From: JAHDHW01 sp963793295 | GTDB lineage: Bacteria; Bacteroidota; Bacteroidia; Chitinophagales; Saprospiraceae | Assembly: GCA_963793295.1 (NCBI GenBank) | Contig: CAWBZX010000008.1 | Span: 211,824-275,823 of the forward strand | Reading direction: 5' to 3' | DNA length: 64,000 bases | In this document: in pieces, positions 27,925 through 38,100 of the stretch | Layout: each line of letters opens with the position of its first letter | How positions within the stretch are numbered: the stretch's first letter is position 1 | The notes under the pieces: model-generated | Databases searched by the model: none | What the model was told of the DNA's origin: nothing | Seen by the model: the letters and a program-made list of their open reading frames with translations, nothing else | Program-made: the position numbers and the translations under genes

Positions 27925-29169
27925 ATGAAACTTATAATTACCGCGCTGACTTTAGCATTGATTTTAATCACTTCATGTAGTCCAAAACCTACGACGGCAA
28001 ACAAATCCGATGAAGAATTAAAAGCACTGGCGGACAAAATCGCGCACAAATACATCATTATAGACGGTCACGTCGATCTGCCTTATCGGCTTCGCATTAT
28101 TAACTTCCGTTTTGCAAAAGAATTTACGGGCATTCCTGTGAAAACCGATGAAGGAGACTTTGATTATGTGCGGGCAAAAACGGGTGGCCTTGATGCGCCG
28201 TTTATGTCAATTTACATTCCTTCTTACTATCAAATTGATGGCGGCGCTAAAGAACTGGCGGATTCATTGATCGATATGGTCCATGGCATCATTAAAGAAC
28301 ATCCCGATAAATTCGCCAGCGGCGGTTCTCCAAAAGAAGTGAAGGCTAATTTTAAGAAAGGAATCCTCTCTCTTCCAATGGGAATGGAAAATGGTGCGCC
28401 TATAGAAAATGACCTTAAAAACATCGCTCATTTTCATAAACGAGGCATTCGATACATTACATTGACGCATGCTACCGATAACCAAATCTGTGATAGTTCC
28501 TATGATACAACAAGAACCTGGAATGGCCTGAGTCCTTTTGGAAAGGAAGTGGTTCAGGAGATGAATCGGGTAGGGGTCATGGTTGATATTTCTCATGTAT
28601 CGGACAGTACATTTTATCAGGTTATGAAATTTTCCAAAGCGCCATGTATTGCTTCACATTCCTCAGCTCGCTTTTTCACTCCGGATTTTGAGCGGAATAT
28701 GAATGATGACATGATTAAAAAACTAGCTGAAAATGATGGCGTCATTCAAATTAACTTTGGATCAACTTTCCTTGATGGAAATTTACGGAAAAACAGAGGT
28801 GAAACCCTGGAGAAGATCAATGCAATTTTAGCTGAAAAGGGAGCCGAAGAAGGTTCAGAAGAAGCAAAGAAAATAAATGAAGATTTCAGAAAAGAGTATC
28901 CAGGATTATTTTATGCAGACGTCGAAATGGTTGCTGATCATATCGATCATGTGGTCAAATTAGCAGGTGTTGATCATGTAGGTTTTGGTTCTGATTTTGA
29001 TGGCGTTGGTGATTCTCTCCCTACCGGATTGAAAGATGTTTCGGCATATCCCAATTTGATTTATGTCCTTTTAAAACGTGGTTATTCGGAAGAAGAGATT
29101 GCCAAAATTTGTTATAAAAATGTTTTTCGTGTTTGGTCACAAGTTGAAAAAGTAGCGAGTGAAAGTTAG
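27925..29169 (+). CDS. Membrane dipeptidase (peptidase M19) lipoprotein
   Basis: 414 aa. Signal peptide with lipobox ITSC (Cys18), then a dinuclear-zinc amidohydrolase barrel: DGHVD (His49, Asp51), Glu in MGMENG, His in ITLTHATDN, His in DISHVSD, and Asp in GFGSDFDG. The family cleaves dipeptides, including D-amino-acid ones. It is probably at the outer membrane, facing the periplasm. 55 bp after the phosphatase; functional link doubtful. Confidence 0.92.
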   Translation: MKLIITALTLALILITSCSPKPTTANKSDEELKALADKIAHKYIIIDGHVDLPYRLRIINFRFAKEFTGIPVKTDEGDFDYVRAKTGGLDAPFMSIYIPSYYQIDGGAKELADSLIDMVHGIIKEHPDKFASGGSPKEVKANFKKGILSLPMGMENGAPIENDLKNIAHFHKRGIRYITLTHATDNQICDSSYDTTRTWNGLSPFGKEVVQEMNRVGVMVDISHVSDSTFYQVMKFSKAPCIASHSSARFFTPDFERNMNDDMIKKLAENDGVIQINFGSTFLDGNLRKNRGETLEKINAILAEKGAEEGSEEAKKINEDFRKEYPGLFYADVEMVADHIDHVVKLAGVDHVGFGSDFDGVGDSLPTGLKDVSAYPNLIYVLLKRGYSEEEIAKICYKNVFRVWSQVEKVASES

Positions 29170-29202
29170 GGTGGATGAGTGGAAAAACTGGGAATTAACT
29201 TT

Positions 29203-29242
29203 TAACCACATAACCACATAACCACATAACCATATAACCACA
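29203..29242. repeat. Five-copy 8-bp tandem repeat
   Basis: taaccaca is repeated head to tail five times (29203-29242); the fourth copy is taaccata. It lies between the dipeptidase stop and the HAD gene start. Such simple repeats can vary in copy number by slippage; it is outside coding sequence. Confidence 0.85.
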
Positions 29243-29283
29243 AAGTCTCAAACACTGTTTCTTTAAGAAGAATCCACAATAAA

Positions 29284-29898
29284 ATGACTAATAAAATTGA
29301 CACTGTAATTTTTGACTTAGGAGGCGTATTGATTGATTGGAATCCAAAATATTTGTATCGGAAGATTTTTGAGGACGAAAAAGAAATAGATTATTTTCTT
29401 TCAGAAATTTGCACTTCAGAATGGAACGAACAGCAGGATGCGGGCCGAACGTTTAAAGAAGCAACCGAAATTTTAGTTGCTCAGCATCCAAAGTTTGAAA
29501 AGGAAATTCAGGCATTTTACGGCCGCTGGCAGGAAATGCTCGGAGGGAAAATTGAAAAAACTGTAGCTATTCTCAACGATTTGCACCAAAAAAATGAACA
29601 CAGACTACTTGCTTTGACCAATTGGTCGGCGGAGTCTTTTCCCTATGCATTGGAGCAATACGATTTTTTACAGCGCTTCGAAGGGATTTTGGTTTCTGGG
29701 TATGAAAAGATGAAAAAACCTGACCCAAAAATTTACCAATTGATTCTTGATCGTTATCAAATTGTTCCGCAGCAAGCTGTTTTTATTGATGATTCACAAA
29801 GGAATATTGAAGGAGCTGAGGTTCTTGATATCAACGGAATACACTTTCAATCTCCTGAACAGCTGAAAATCGATTTGGAACGTTTTGGCATTTTATAA
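29284..29898 (+). CDS. HAD superfamily hydrolase (subfamily IA)
   Basis: 204 aa. Motif I FDLGGVLIDW (nucleophile Asp11), motif II LTNWS, motif III Lys in KMKKPDPKIY, motif IV IDDSQRNIEGA. The helical cap between motifs I and II is the type C1 kind. Homologues include small-molecule phosphatases and 2-haloacid dehalogenases; Gly-Gly after the nucleophile fits the YihX/phosphatase-like branch. It is 9 bp from the next gene. Confidence 0.9.
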   Translation: MTNKIDTVIFDLGGVLIDWNPKYLYRKIFEDEKEIDYFLSEICTSEWNEQQDAGRTFKEATEILVAQHPKFEKEIQAFYGRWQEMLGGKIEKTVAILNDLHQKNEHRLLALTNWSAESFPYALEQYDFLQRFEGILVSGYEKMKKPDPKIYQLILDRYQIVPQQAVFIDDSQRNIEGAEVLDINGIHFQSPEQLKIDLERFGIL

Positions 29899-29907
29899 AA
29901 ACTAGTC

Positions 29908-30537
29908 ATGAAATATTTAGGGCGTTTTTTACTTTTTTTCTTTGCATTTTCCATCAGTATCGCATCGATGCGTTATTTGGATTTTAAGGTAAAAGATATT
30001 CTGTTAAATAAAGAAGAACTGATTCAAAGTAAAGTCTATCTTTTCTTTTTTTACCTGCATATTATTCCGGGGATTATCGCTTTGTTGAGTGGCCCTTTTC
30101 AATTTATGCCTTTGATAAGAAAGAAATTTTTAAAAGCTCATCGTACTCTTGGAAAAGTTTATGTGTTATCCTGCATGATAGGCGGAGTTGCTGGTTTTGT
30201 GATTGCCTATTTTGCAGATGGAGGCTGGATTGCTTCACTGGGATTTATGAGTATGGCGGCAACCTGGCTTTTTTGTACAGGAAAAGCCTGGACGAGTATT
30301 AGGCAAAAGAAAATTCCGGCTCACCAAGCCTGGATGATTTGCAGCTTTTCAGTTACATTGGCCGCGGTTACGCTTCGAATTTGGATGCCCATTTTTATGG
30401 CTGGTTTCGGGATGAAGTTCATTCCTGCTTATTTGATCATCAGCTGGCTGTCTTGGGTTCCGAATATTTTTGTTGCCAATTGGATAATAAAAAGAAAAAA
30501 CATTTTAGGAACGAAGCAAAATTTACAATCTGCTTAG
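29908..30537 (+). CDS. DUF2306 membrane protein
   Basis: 209 aa with five to six hydrophobic segments. The family core HIIPGIIALLSGPFQFM, then AHRTLGKVYV, matches DUF2306, where conserved His residues may bind haem or metal; activity is unknown. It is 9 bp after the HAD gene and probably co-transcribed. Its last 15 bp overlap the end of the convergent CPBP gene. Confidence 0.82.
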   Translation: MKYLGRFLLFFFAFSISIASMRYLDFKVKDILLNKEELIQSKVYLFFFYLHIIPGIIALLSGPFQFMPLIRKKFLKAHRTLGKVYVLSCMIGGVAGFVIAYFADGGWIASLGFMSMAATWLFCTGKAWTSIRQKKIPAHQAWMICSFSVTLAAVTLRIWMPIFMAGFGMKFIPAYLIISWLSWVPNIFVANWIIKRKNILGTKQNLQSA

Positions 30538-31296
30538 ATCAGCTATTTTTGATTGTTTTTTTCGCTTCAAGTCCATGCCAAAAACGCCAACTATTATAAA
30601 TGCCACCACCCAAACCAATCCGATATATAAGCTAATTGTCATAAAACTACCTTCTTCATAAATGTTGAAAATAGGTGAAAAAGTAAAAACAATATTTGCT
30701 CCGAAATGGGCTAACATCGCAATGAAGACATTTTCGTCTGTCTGAATAAAAAGCCAACCAATAATTATAGAAGCAGCAATGATAAAGCTGAAAAAACTTA
30801 GCTGAGAGCTGATACTTGTTTCCCAATTACCCAACAAAAAGTCAGGGTAATGCCAGGATCCCCAAACCAAGCCAACTATAACACAAGCATATATTGCTTG
30901 AAATCTTTGTTGCAAGCGCGATTGCAGGAATCCTCTCCAGGCGAATTCCTCCGTAATTCCTGGAAATAAAAACAAAGGGAGCGAATACAAAAGCATCTGA
31001 TCTATCGGTCCAAAATCTTCAAAAGGCGGAAAAAAGCCATCATATAGAAGACGGGCTATAATAGCAGTCATTCCGATTATGCTGAAACTCCAAGTAGAAA
31101 GAAAAAACCATTTATGAGCGAAACCTTTCCATTTGAATTTTTGAAACAACAAACGAACACCTTCTTCGCCATTGAGGGTGTAACAGATAATAATTACTGA
31201 TATCAAAGGGGTGAAAGCAAAGTATATTTTTAGGGGCCTTAATGTTGTTTTTTCGAATCCAAGTCCCAACAAAGGCAATAGCAATCCATAGACCAT
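30523..31296 (-). CDS. CPBP family intramembrane protease
   Basis: At least 257 aa with about eight transmembrane helices. The CPBP (Rce1/Abi) motifs are present: EEFAWRGFLQSR (EExxxR), WGSWHYPD and HFGAN. The annotated start is the first ATG, 31296, but the open frame continues upstream for 19 codons and reads KQFIKKYPEVAFILLT after an ATC at 31351-31353. That looks like a natural N-terminus whose start codon is ATC or a mutated ATG. Function in Bacteroidota is unknown. Confidence 0.83.
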   Translation of the reverse strand: MVYGLLLPLLGLGFEKTTLRPLKIYFAFTPLISVIIICYTLNGEEGVRLLFQKFKWKGFAHKWFFLSTWSFSIIGMTAIIARLLYDGFFPPFEDFGPIDQMLLYSLPLFLFPGITEEFAWRGFLQSRLQQRFQAIYACVIVGLVWGSWHYPDFLLGNWETSISSQLSFFSFIIAASIIIGWLFIQTDENVFIAMLAHFGANIVFTFSPIFNIYEEGSFMTISLYIGLVWVVAFIIVGVFGMDLKRKKQSKIADLSRL

Positions 31297-31468
31297 TCCC
31301 AAGGTTAAAAGGATAAAAGCTACTTCTGGATATTTTTTAATGAACTGCTTGATCGGTTATAGTTTAATATTTGTAATGTTCGTAAAATTCCTTCCCTTCT
31401 TTTTATTGTAAATGATGTAAATTTTGATACTTTAGGATTCAAATCATTTTATAAATAAATGTCACCTC

Positions 31469-32920
31469 ATGTCTAAAGATAAAAATAAAATTTCGAGAAG
31501 AAAATTTATTAAGGCGACCGGATTTGTTGCAACGGGTTTTACCATAGTCCCGCGACACGTGCTGGGTGGCCTGGGATTTGTTCCTCCTAGCGATAAATTA
31601 AACATCGCTGGCGTCGGCGTTGGAGGACGCGGGCAAAGTATTCTAAAAGGCGCATATCAAAACGGTGTTTCGAATATCGTTGCACTTTGCGACGTAGATG
31701 ATAAGCGCGCTGCTGATACTTATAAAAAGTACGACAAAGCGTTAAGGTATAAAGACTTTCGGGTGATGCTCGATCAGCAAAAAGACATAGATGCTGTGAT
31801 GGTAGCTACCCCTGACCATACCCATGCGGTAGTGGCTATGGCTGCCATGCAATTGGGTAAACATGTTTATGTTGAAAAGCCTTTGACACATGATATTTAC
31901 GAAGCTCGAATGATGACCGAGGCAGCGAAAAAGTACAAAGTAGTTACCCAAATGGGAAACCATGGTGCTTCGGGTGATGGGGTCAGAAAAATCATCGAAT
32001 GGATTGAAGCGGATGTTATTGGTGAAGTCACTCGTGTCCATTGCTGGACTAATCGCCCAATATGGCCACAAGGAATTCAAACACCTGTGGGGAAATACGA
32101 AATTCCAAACGAACTGGATTGGGATCTGTGGCTCGGTCCAGCTCCTGAAAGAGATTATAATCCAGCTTACTTGCCATTCAAATGGCGAGGCTGGTGGGAT
32201 TATGGAACCGGAGCACTTGGCGATATGGGTTGTCATATCATTGATCCTCCGTTTCGGGCTTTAAAATTAGGTTATCCGATTTCCGTTGAGGCGAGTGCAG
32301 GGCAAGTTTATTCGGGTGATTTTCAGTTGGCAGATATTCCGGATAGTTGCCCACCTTCTTCAAAAGTGCATTTGCAATTTCCAGCAAGAGAAGGAATGCC
32401 GCCTTTAGAAATGATTTGGTATGATGGAGGTATAATGCCCAAAAGGCCTGAGGAATTACTTCCGGATGAAGAGATGGGGGATAGTGATGGAGGAGTCATC
32501 TTTGAGGGTTCAAAAGGAAAAATCATGTGTGGCGTTTATGGATTAAATCCAACTTTGCTACCTACCAGAATGCATAAAATATTTAAAGAACCAGAACCCA
32601 CTATACCCCGAATCCCGGGAGGTTCTGATGGCCATCAGCAGAATTGGGTAAAAGCCTGCAAAGATGGAGGTCCAACCACATCCAGTTTTGAATACGCTGG
32701 TCCTTTCACGGAGGCTGTACTGATGGGAAATCTTGGGATTCGCAGTTATAATATTAAAAAACTCAAATTAGGTAAAACGCCTTCCAGCTGGGATCCCTGG
32801 AAATTTCCGGGCCGTTTGAAATTAGACTGGGATGGTCCAAACATGAAGGTCACTAATTTTGATGAAGCCAATCAATTTGTGAAACGTGAGTATAGAAAAG
32901 GATGGAGCCTGGGCGTTTAA
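31469..32920 (+). CDS. Tat-exported Gfo/Idh/MocA oxidoreductase
   Basis: 483 aa. Twin-arginine signal SRRKFIKATGF (residues 9-19), Rossmann motif GVGVGGRG near 52, family motif VEKPLTHD near 135, and the C-terminal substrate domain. It uses NAD(P) on sugars or related polyols; Tat export implies the cofactor is bound before export, as in glucose-fructose oxidoreductase. Monocistronic; substrate unknown. Confidence 0.9.
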   Translation: MSKDKNKISRRKFIKATGFVATGFTIVPRHVLGGLGFVPPSDKLNIAGVGVGGRGQSILKGAYQNGVSNIVALCDVDDKRAADTYKKYDKALRYKDFRVMLDQQKDIDAVMVATPDHTHAVVAMAAMQLGKHVYVEKPLTHDIYEARMMTEAAKKYKVVTQMGNHGASGDGVRKIIEWIEADVIGEVTRVHCWTNRPIWPQGIQTPVGKYEIPNELDWDLWLGPAPERDYNPAYLPFKWRGWWDYGTGALGDMGCHIIDPPFRALKLGYPISVEASAGQVYSGDFQLADIPDSCPPSSKVHLQFPAREGMPPLEMIWYDGGIMPKRPEELLPDEEMGDSDGGVIFEGSKGKIMCGVYGLNPTLLPTRMHKIFKEPEPTIPRIPGGSDGHQQNWVKACKDGGPTTSSFEYAGPFTEAVLMGNLGIRSYNIKKLKLGKTPSSWDPWKFPGRLKLDWDGPNMKVTNFDEANQFVKREYRKGWSLGV

Positions 32921-33022
32921 TCTTAAAAAGATAAAAGAATAAATACAAGATTGTCCCAACCAATTATGCTATATTTCCTGTTTTTGAAGGTGTAGAAGGA
33001 TTTTTTACAAAAAATATTTACT

Positions 33023-34006
33023 ATGAAAAAATGGCTGCTGTCTTTTGCAATGCTTTTTTTGATTTATGGATTTTCCAGTGCTCAGAATTTGGTTCCAAAT
33101 CCAGGTTTTGAAAGTTATAATAATACTTTTTGCGGGATTATGACTTTCTTAGACTTTGAGCAGACGATTCAGGATTGGAAGAATCCGACTTTCGCTTCAC
33201 CAAGCGTTTATTTTACATTTATTGATCCATCTTGCTACAATTTTCAACCGGATAGCCAATACGGCGGACCGATCGGTTTAAAAGGAACGCAGTTACCCCG
33301 AACGGGAGAGATCATGATTGGTATTTGGGTTTATACGATTCCAGATCTTAATCAGCGGCAATATTTGCAAGTACAATTGACTACGCCTATGGTTTCTGGT
33401 CACGCATATATCGTTTCATATTATGCTTCTCTAGGGGATTATATTGAAAAAGCAATCAATAATCTGGGCGCTCATTTGTCTGTAAATCCTATTTCTGCAT
33501 CTAATGACGGCCCTTTAAATGTTGTGCCTCAAATCCTGGAAAACAATTTCATTGATGATGTTTCCGGGTGGACTTTGATCTCAGATACAATTGTTGCTGA
33601 AGAAAACTATAATTATCTTACAATCGGTAATTTTTATAATGATGATTTAACGAACACAATGTCCAATCCGACATACTCCGGCGAACCAGGAACCTACGGT
33701 GCTTACTATTTTATTGATGATGTTGGCGTTGAAGAAACGATTATCACAAAAACGAATGATCTAAATGAAAACAGCTTCGAGATCTTTCCTAATCCAATTC
33801 AAAATGAAATAAATATCAGCATTCCGGAAAATGAAAACGATGTGCTGGTCAAATTATATAATAGCCAGGGTATTGAATTATTGAGCAAAAGATCCGCCAA
33901 TCAAAGATCGATTAGAATCGATAGCTCATTACTTCCTGCCGGCGCTTATTTTATACAGCTAAAAAGTGATCAAGAGAGTTTTGTAAGAAAAATTTTGAAG
34001 TATTAA
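33023..34006 (+). CDS. Secreted protein with T9SS type A sorting domain
   Basis: 327 aa. A signal peptide ends near SSAQ (residue 20). Residues about 22-235 form a beta-sandwich beginning NLVPNPGFE, like the OmpA-cap or carbohydrate-binding modules of Bacteroidota. The C-terminus has the type A pattern: FEIFPNPIQNEI, then VKLYNSQG, then LPAGAYFIQL and a basic end. It should leave the cell by the type IX system. Ligand unknown. Confidence 0.88.
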   Translation: MKKWLLSFAMLFLIYGFSSAQNLVPNPGFESYNNTFCGIMTFLDFEQTIQDWKNPTFASPSVYFTFIDPSCYNFQPDSQYGGPIGLKGTQLPRTGEIMIGIWVYTIPDLNQRQYLQVQLTTPMVSGHAYIVSYYASLGDYIEKAINNLGAHLSVNPISASNDGPLNVVPQILENNFIDDVSGWTLISDTIVAEENYNYLTIGNFYNDDLTNTMSNPTYSGEPGTYGAYYFIDDVGVEETIITKTNDLNENSFEIFPNPIQNEINISIPENENDVLVKLYNSQGIELLSKRSANQRSIRIDSSLLPAGAYFIQLKSDQESFVRKILKY

Positions 34007-34035
34007 ACAACAGAACTAGTATATTTTCTAATCTT

Positions 34036-34869
34036 TTATTTAAAAGAATCCGCCGCTTTGCGGACGCTGCCGTGCTTGATTAGCAGTTTATTTGCTTCTT
34101 CGTAAGAAATTTCCAAAGCACTCATCAGCATTCGGGTACCACGGTCCAATAATTTTTGATTGCTCAATTGCATATCGACCATTTTATTGTCTTTCACTCG
34201 TCCGAGCTGAATCATAACACTGGTACTGATCATATTTAAAATCAACTTTTGAGCGGTGCCAGCTTTCATGCGGCTGCTGCCTGTGACAAACTCAGGGCCG
34301 ACAATAATTTCAATAGGTTGATCAGCATATTTTGCTAATGGCGTATTGTAATTGCAAGTGATGCAAGCAGTATAAATATGATGCTCCTGGCAAACTTTTA
34401 AAGCTTGAACTACATAGGGCGTAGAACCCGAAGCCGCAATGCCAATGACTACATCAAGTTTATTTATTAAATATTTTTGAAGATCTTTCCAGGGTAGCGT
34501 AATGTCATCTTCTACAAATTCAACGGAACTGCGAATGGCGTAATCACCACCCGCTATCAAACCGATTACCCAGTCATTCGGAACACCAAATGTCGGTGGA
34601 CATTCTGAAGCGTCAAGGATGCCCAATCGGCCGCTGGTGCCAGCTCCAATGTAGAATAATCGACCGCCAGCTTGCATTTTTTGAACAATTACGGTGACCA
34701 GATTTTCGATTTCAGGAATAACACCTGCGACAGCTTTTGGGACCGTTTGATCTTCTTTGTTGATATTTTCAAGAAGTTCGCGGATCGACATTCTTTCTAA
34801 ATGCCGGTAGTTAGAGCTTTGTTCTGTTATTTTATCCATTCGACTATTTTCAAGATGGGCATTCGCCAT
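34036..34869 (-). CDS. murQ: N-acetylmuramic acid 6-phosphate etherase
   Basis: 277 aa SIS-domain lyase that splits D-lactate from MurNAc-6-phosphate in peptidoglycan recycling. Family motifs: TEQSSNY, INKEDQTVP, YIGAGTSGRLGILDASECPPTFG with the catalytic Glu in ASECP, IAASGSTPYV, and TGSSRMKAGTA. Start ATG 34869; the Met eleven codons later (34839) is an alternative that gives the more typical MDKITEQ beginning. Length is near the usual 270-300. No other recycling gene is adjacent. Confidence 0.95.
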   Translation of the reverse strand: MANAHLENSRMDKITEQSSNYRHLERMSIRELLENINKEDQTVPKAVAGVIPEIENLVTVIVQKMQAGGRLFYIGAGTSGRLGILDASECPPTFGVPNDWVIGLIAGGDYAIRSSVEFVEDDITLPWKDLQKYLINKLDVVIGIAASGSTPYVVQALKVCQEHHIYTACITCNYNTPLAKYADQPIEIIVGPEFVTGSSRMKAGTAQKLILNMISTSVMIQLGRVKDNKMVDMQLSNQKLLDRGTRMLMSALEISYEEANKLLIKHGSVRKAADSFK

Positions 34870-35154
34870 TTTATTTTTAAAACGAATATCCTTTTTTTAT
34901 GCAAATTTCATGCAATGAACTTGAAAAGGTTATTCTGAATAAGAATTCTAAAACCGATTTAATATAATGGTGTTAAACAGGAAGTCGTTTTTTACTTAAA
35001 AACGAAGTATCCTATAATTTTATTAACAGTTAACTTGTATTACAAAAATGGATTTGTAATTTAGAACATCAAATAGCATTTTCTTGATTTTGCTGCTTTT
35101 CGTTTATTTGATTCTTAAATTTTTAAAAAGACAACCGAAAACAAATTGACAAGC

Positions 35155-38100
35155 ATGAAACGTTCTTTGCTCCTTATTATACCCATACTTATTTTAACTT
35201 CTTGTGCCAATTATAAATTGAGCATTGATAAAGACAAAAAAGACTGGGCAGAAAATATTCCATCAAACGAATTCAAATTGGATCATACCATCTATCTTAT
35301 TGGAGATGCAGGATACTCGAGTTTGGGAGATAAATCAGCGGCCCTTCAATTATTGGAAAGAAAATTAAAAACAGCTCCCAAATCCAGCCATGTAATATTT
35401 CTTGGTGATAATATTTATCCGGGAGGATTGCCACCAGACCCTGCCTTTAAAGATTATGAACTGGCTAATCACCGGCTGCAGGCCCAAATTGATATTTTAA
35501 AAGATTACAAAGGCGATCCTGTGTTTATTCCGGGCAATCATGATTGGTATAATTACGGACTATCGGGCTTGGCTTCCCAGGAAGATACCATTGAAAAAAG
35601 AATAAACATAATGAGAGGTAAAGATGCGGAGGAAGATGATGACTGGGAAAATTATTTTTTGCCAGACAATGGTTGCAGTGGTCCCGAAGTAATCGAGATC
35701 AACAAACGTTTAGTCATCATAGTTGTTGATTCGCAGTGGTGGTTGACAGATTGGGATAAAGAACCCCGGATAAATGACGGTTGCGAAGCAAAGAGCAGGA
35801 AAGCTTTTACTTTTCTTTTTGGAGAAATATTGAAAAAACACAAAAATAAAAATGTGGTGATCGCTATGCATCATCCATTATATACTTATGGACCTCATGG
35901 AGGATATTACAGCACCAAACAACATTTATTTCCTTTAACTGATTTAAGTAAAAACTTGTATATCCCATTTCCTGTTGTAGGTTCCTTTTTTGCTCTTTTG
36001 AGAGGAACTTTGGGAAGTACACAGGATGTCGCGCACCAGGATTATAAAGATTTGAAAAAGACGATGCTCAATCCTGCAAAAATTAATGGAAATTTCATTT
36101 TTGTGGCAGGCCACGAACATAATTTACAATACATCGAAGAAGACAGACAACACTTTATTGTCTCTGGTGCAGGTTCTAAAAATAGCCCTGTCAAACTTGG
36201 GAAAGGCAGCGAATTTGCTTTTGGGGATAAAGTAGAACAAGGATTTTCCCAGCTAGATTTTTATAAAGATGGGTCAGCATGGTTGCAATACTGGATTACA
36301 GACAAAGATAATCCTGATGGGAAAGTAGTTTATAGAAAAAAAATAAAAGATAAACTTCCGATAGCCGATAAAGAAAAAGAGTTCGATTTTTCAGAATATG
36401 AAGAGCACAAAGATTCGGTCACAACCCATATTTTAGATAAAAAAGTAGAGAATAAAGGTTGGTTCCATAATTTTATGTTGGGCAAACATTATCGGAGTTT
36501 ATACACGTATGATTACGATATTCCAGTTCTTGACCTTAGTACTTTTAAAGGAGGCATGAAGCCAATTAAAAGAGGAGGAGGAAATCAAACGAATTCTTTG
36601 CGTTTGAAGGATCCTGAAGGGAATCAATGGGTGATGCGTGCCATGCAAAAAGATGCCTCCCGGCTTATCCCTTATCCTTTTAATAAGATCACCGCTTCGC
36701 AGTATTTGGTTGAAGATAATTATTTGTCCACTCATCCATTTGCTGCATTTGTCGTTCCATCTCTGGCTCATGCAGCCGGGATTTATCACACCAATCCAGA
36801 GATGTATTATATTCCCAAACAACCGGCATTAGGGCAGACAAATGATGATTATGGCGGAGGAGTTTATTTGGTAGAGGAACGACCAGCTGACGATTGGAGA
36901 AACCTTGCTTCATTTGGAAACTCAAAAGATATCATCAGTACAATAGATGTTGTTGATGATATTTTAAAAAGCCATAAGTACAAAGTCGATCAAAGCTTTG
37001 CATCGAGATCACGGCTGTTTGATTTGGTGATTGGTGACTGGGATCGCCACGGAGACCAATGGCGCTGGGCTTCTTTTAAAAGCAAAGAAAGTGGACATAC
37101 CCTGTATCAACCGATTCCCCGTGACCGGGATCAACCTTTTGCGAGATATGATGGCTTTCTCACCAGACTCATTGGTATGACTTCCCCGGCTATGAAGCAA
37201 CTGAAAGTTTACAAGCCAGAAGTGAAAAACATTAAATGGGTGACCTACTCAGCAAGATCTTTTGATCGCACTTTTCTCAATGAACTAAGCTGGGAAGAAT
37301 GGCAAGCTGAAGTAAAATATATCCAGGAAAATTTGACTGATGAAGCTATTGACAGCGCTTTTAAGGCATTGCCAAAAAAGGTCTATGAAGAAACAGGGGA
37401 ACAACTGTCCGGATATGTGAAAATCCGTCGGGATAATCTGATGGATACCGCTCGCAAACATTACGAGTTTGTTTCAAAAGATGTCGATGTAATTGGTACT
37501 AACAAAAAGGAAAAATTTAAGGTGGAGCGGCTCAATGATGACGAAACCCTGGTGACCATGTATAATAATAAAAAAGGTAAAGACAATGACACCATCGTTT
37601 ACCAACGATTGTTTTATACCAAAGAAACGAAAGAGATCAGGCTTTTTGGACTGAACGGAGAAGACAAATTTGAAATTACCGGAAAAGTCAAAAAAGGCCC
37701 TTTGATTCGCATTATCGGAGGATTGGATAAAGATGAATTTGAAGATGAATCCAAAGTAAGCGGGCTGGGTAAAAAAACCAAAATTTATGATACCAAGACC
37801 GGAAATGAAATTCGAAAGAAAAGTGGTGAAACCAAAGACCTCACTTCCAACATTCGTGAAAACAATATTTACAATCAAAAGGATTATCAATACGAGTTTG
37901 ATTATTTAATTCCACTACCGATCATTGCCTATAATCCGGATGATGGAGTTGCGATAGGAGCAAACCTGCTCTTTACACACTACGGTTTTAAAAAGGATCC
38001 TTATTCTGCCACACATTTGGTGCACGCCAAATTTGCCTTTGCTACGCAGGCTTTCAATGTAGGCTACGTTGGAAACTTTATTCATGTATTCGGTAAAACG

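Noticed and set aside
29203..29242. CRISPR-like array
   Set aside because: Units are 8 bp and contiguous, with no spacers and no cas genes.
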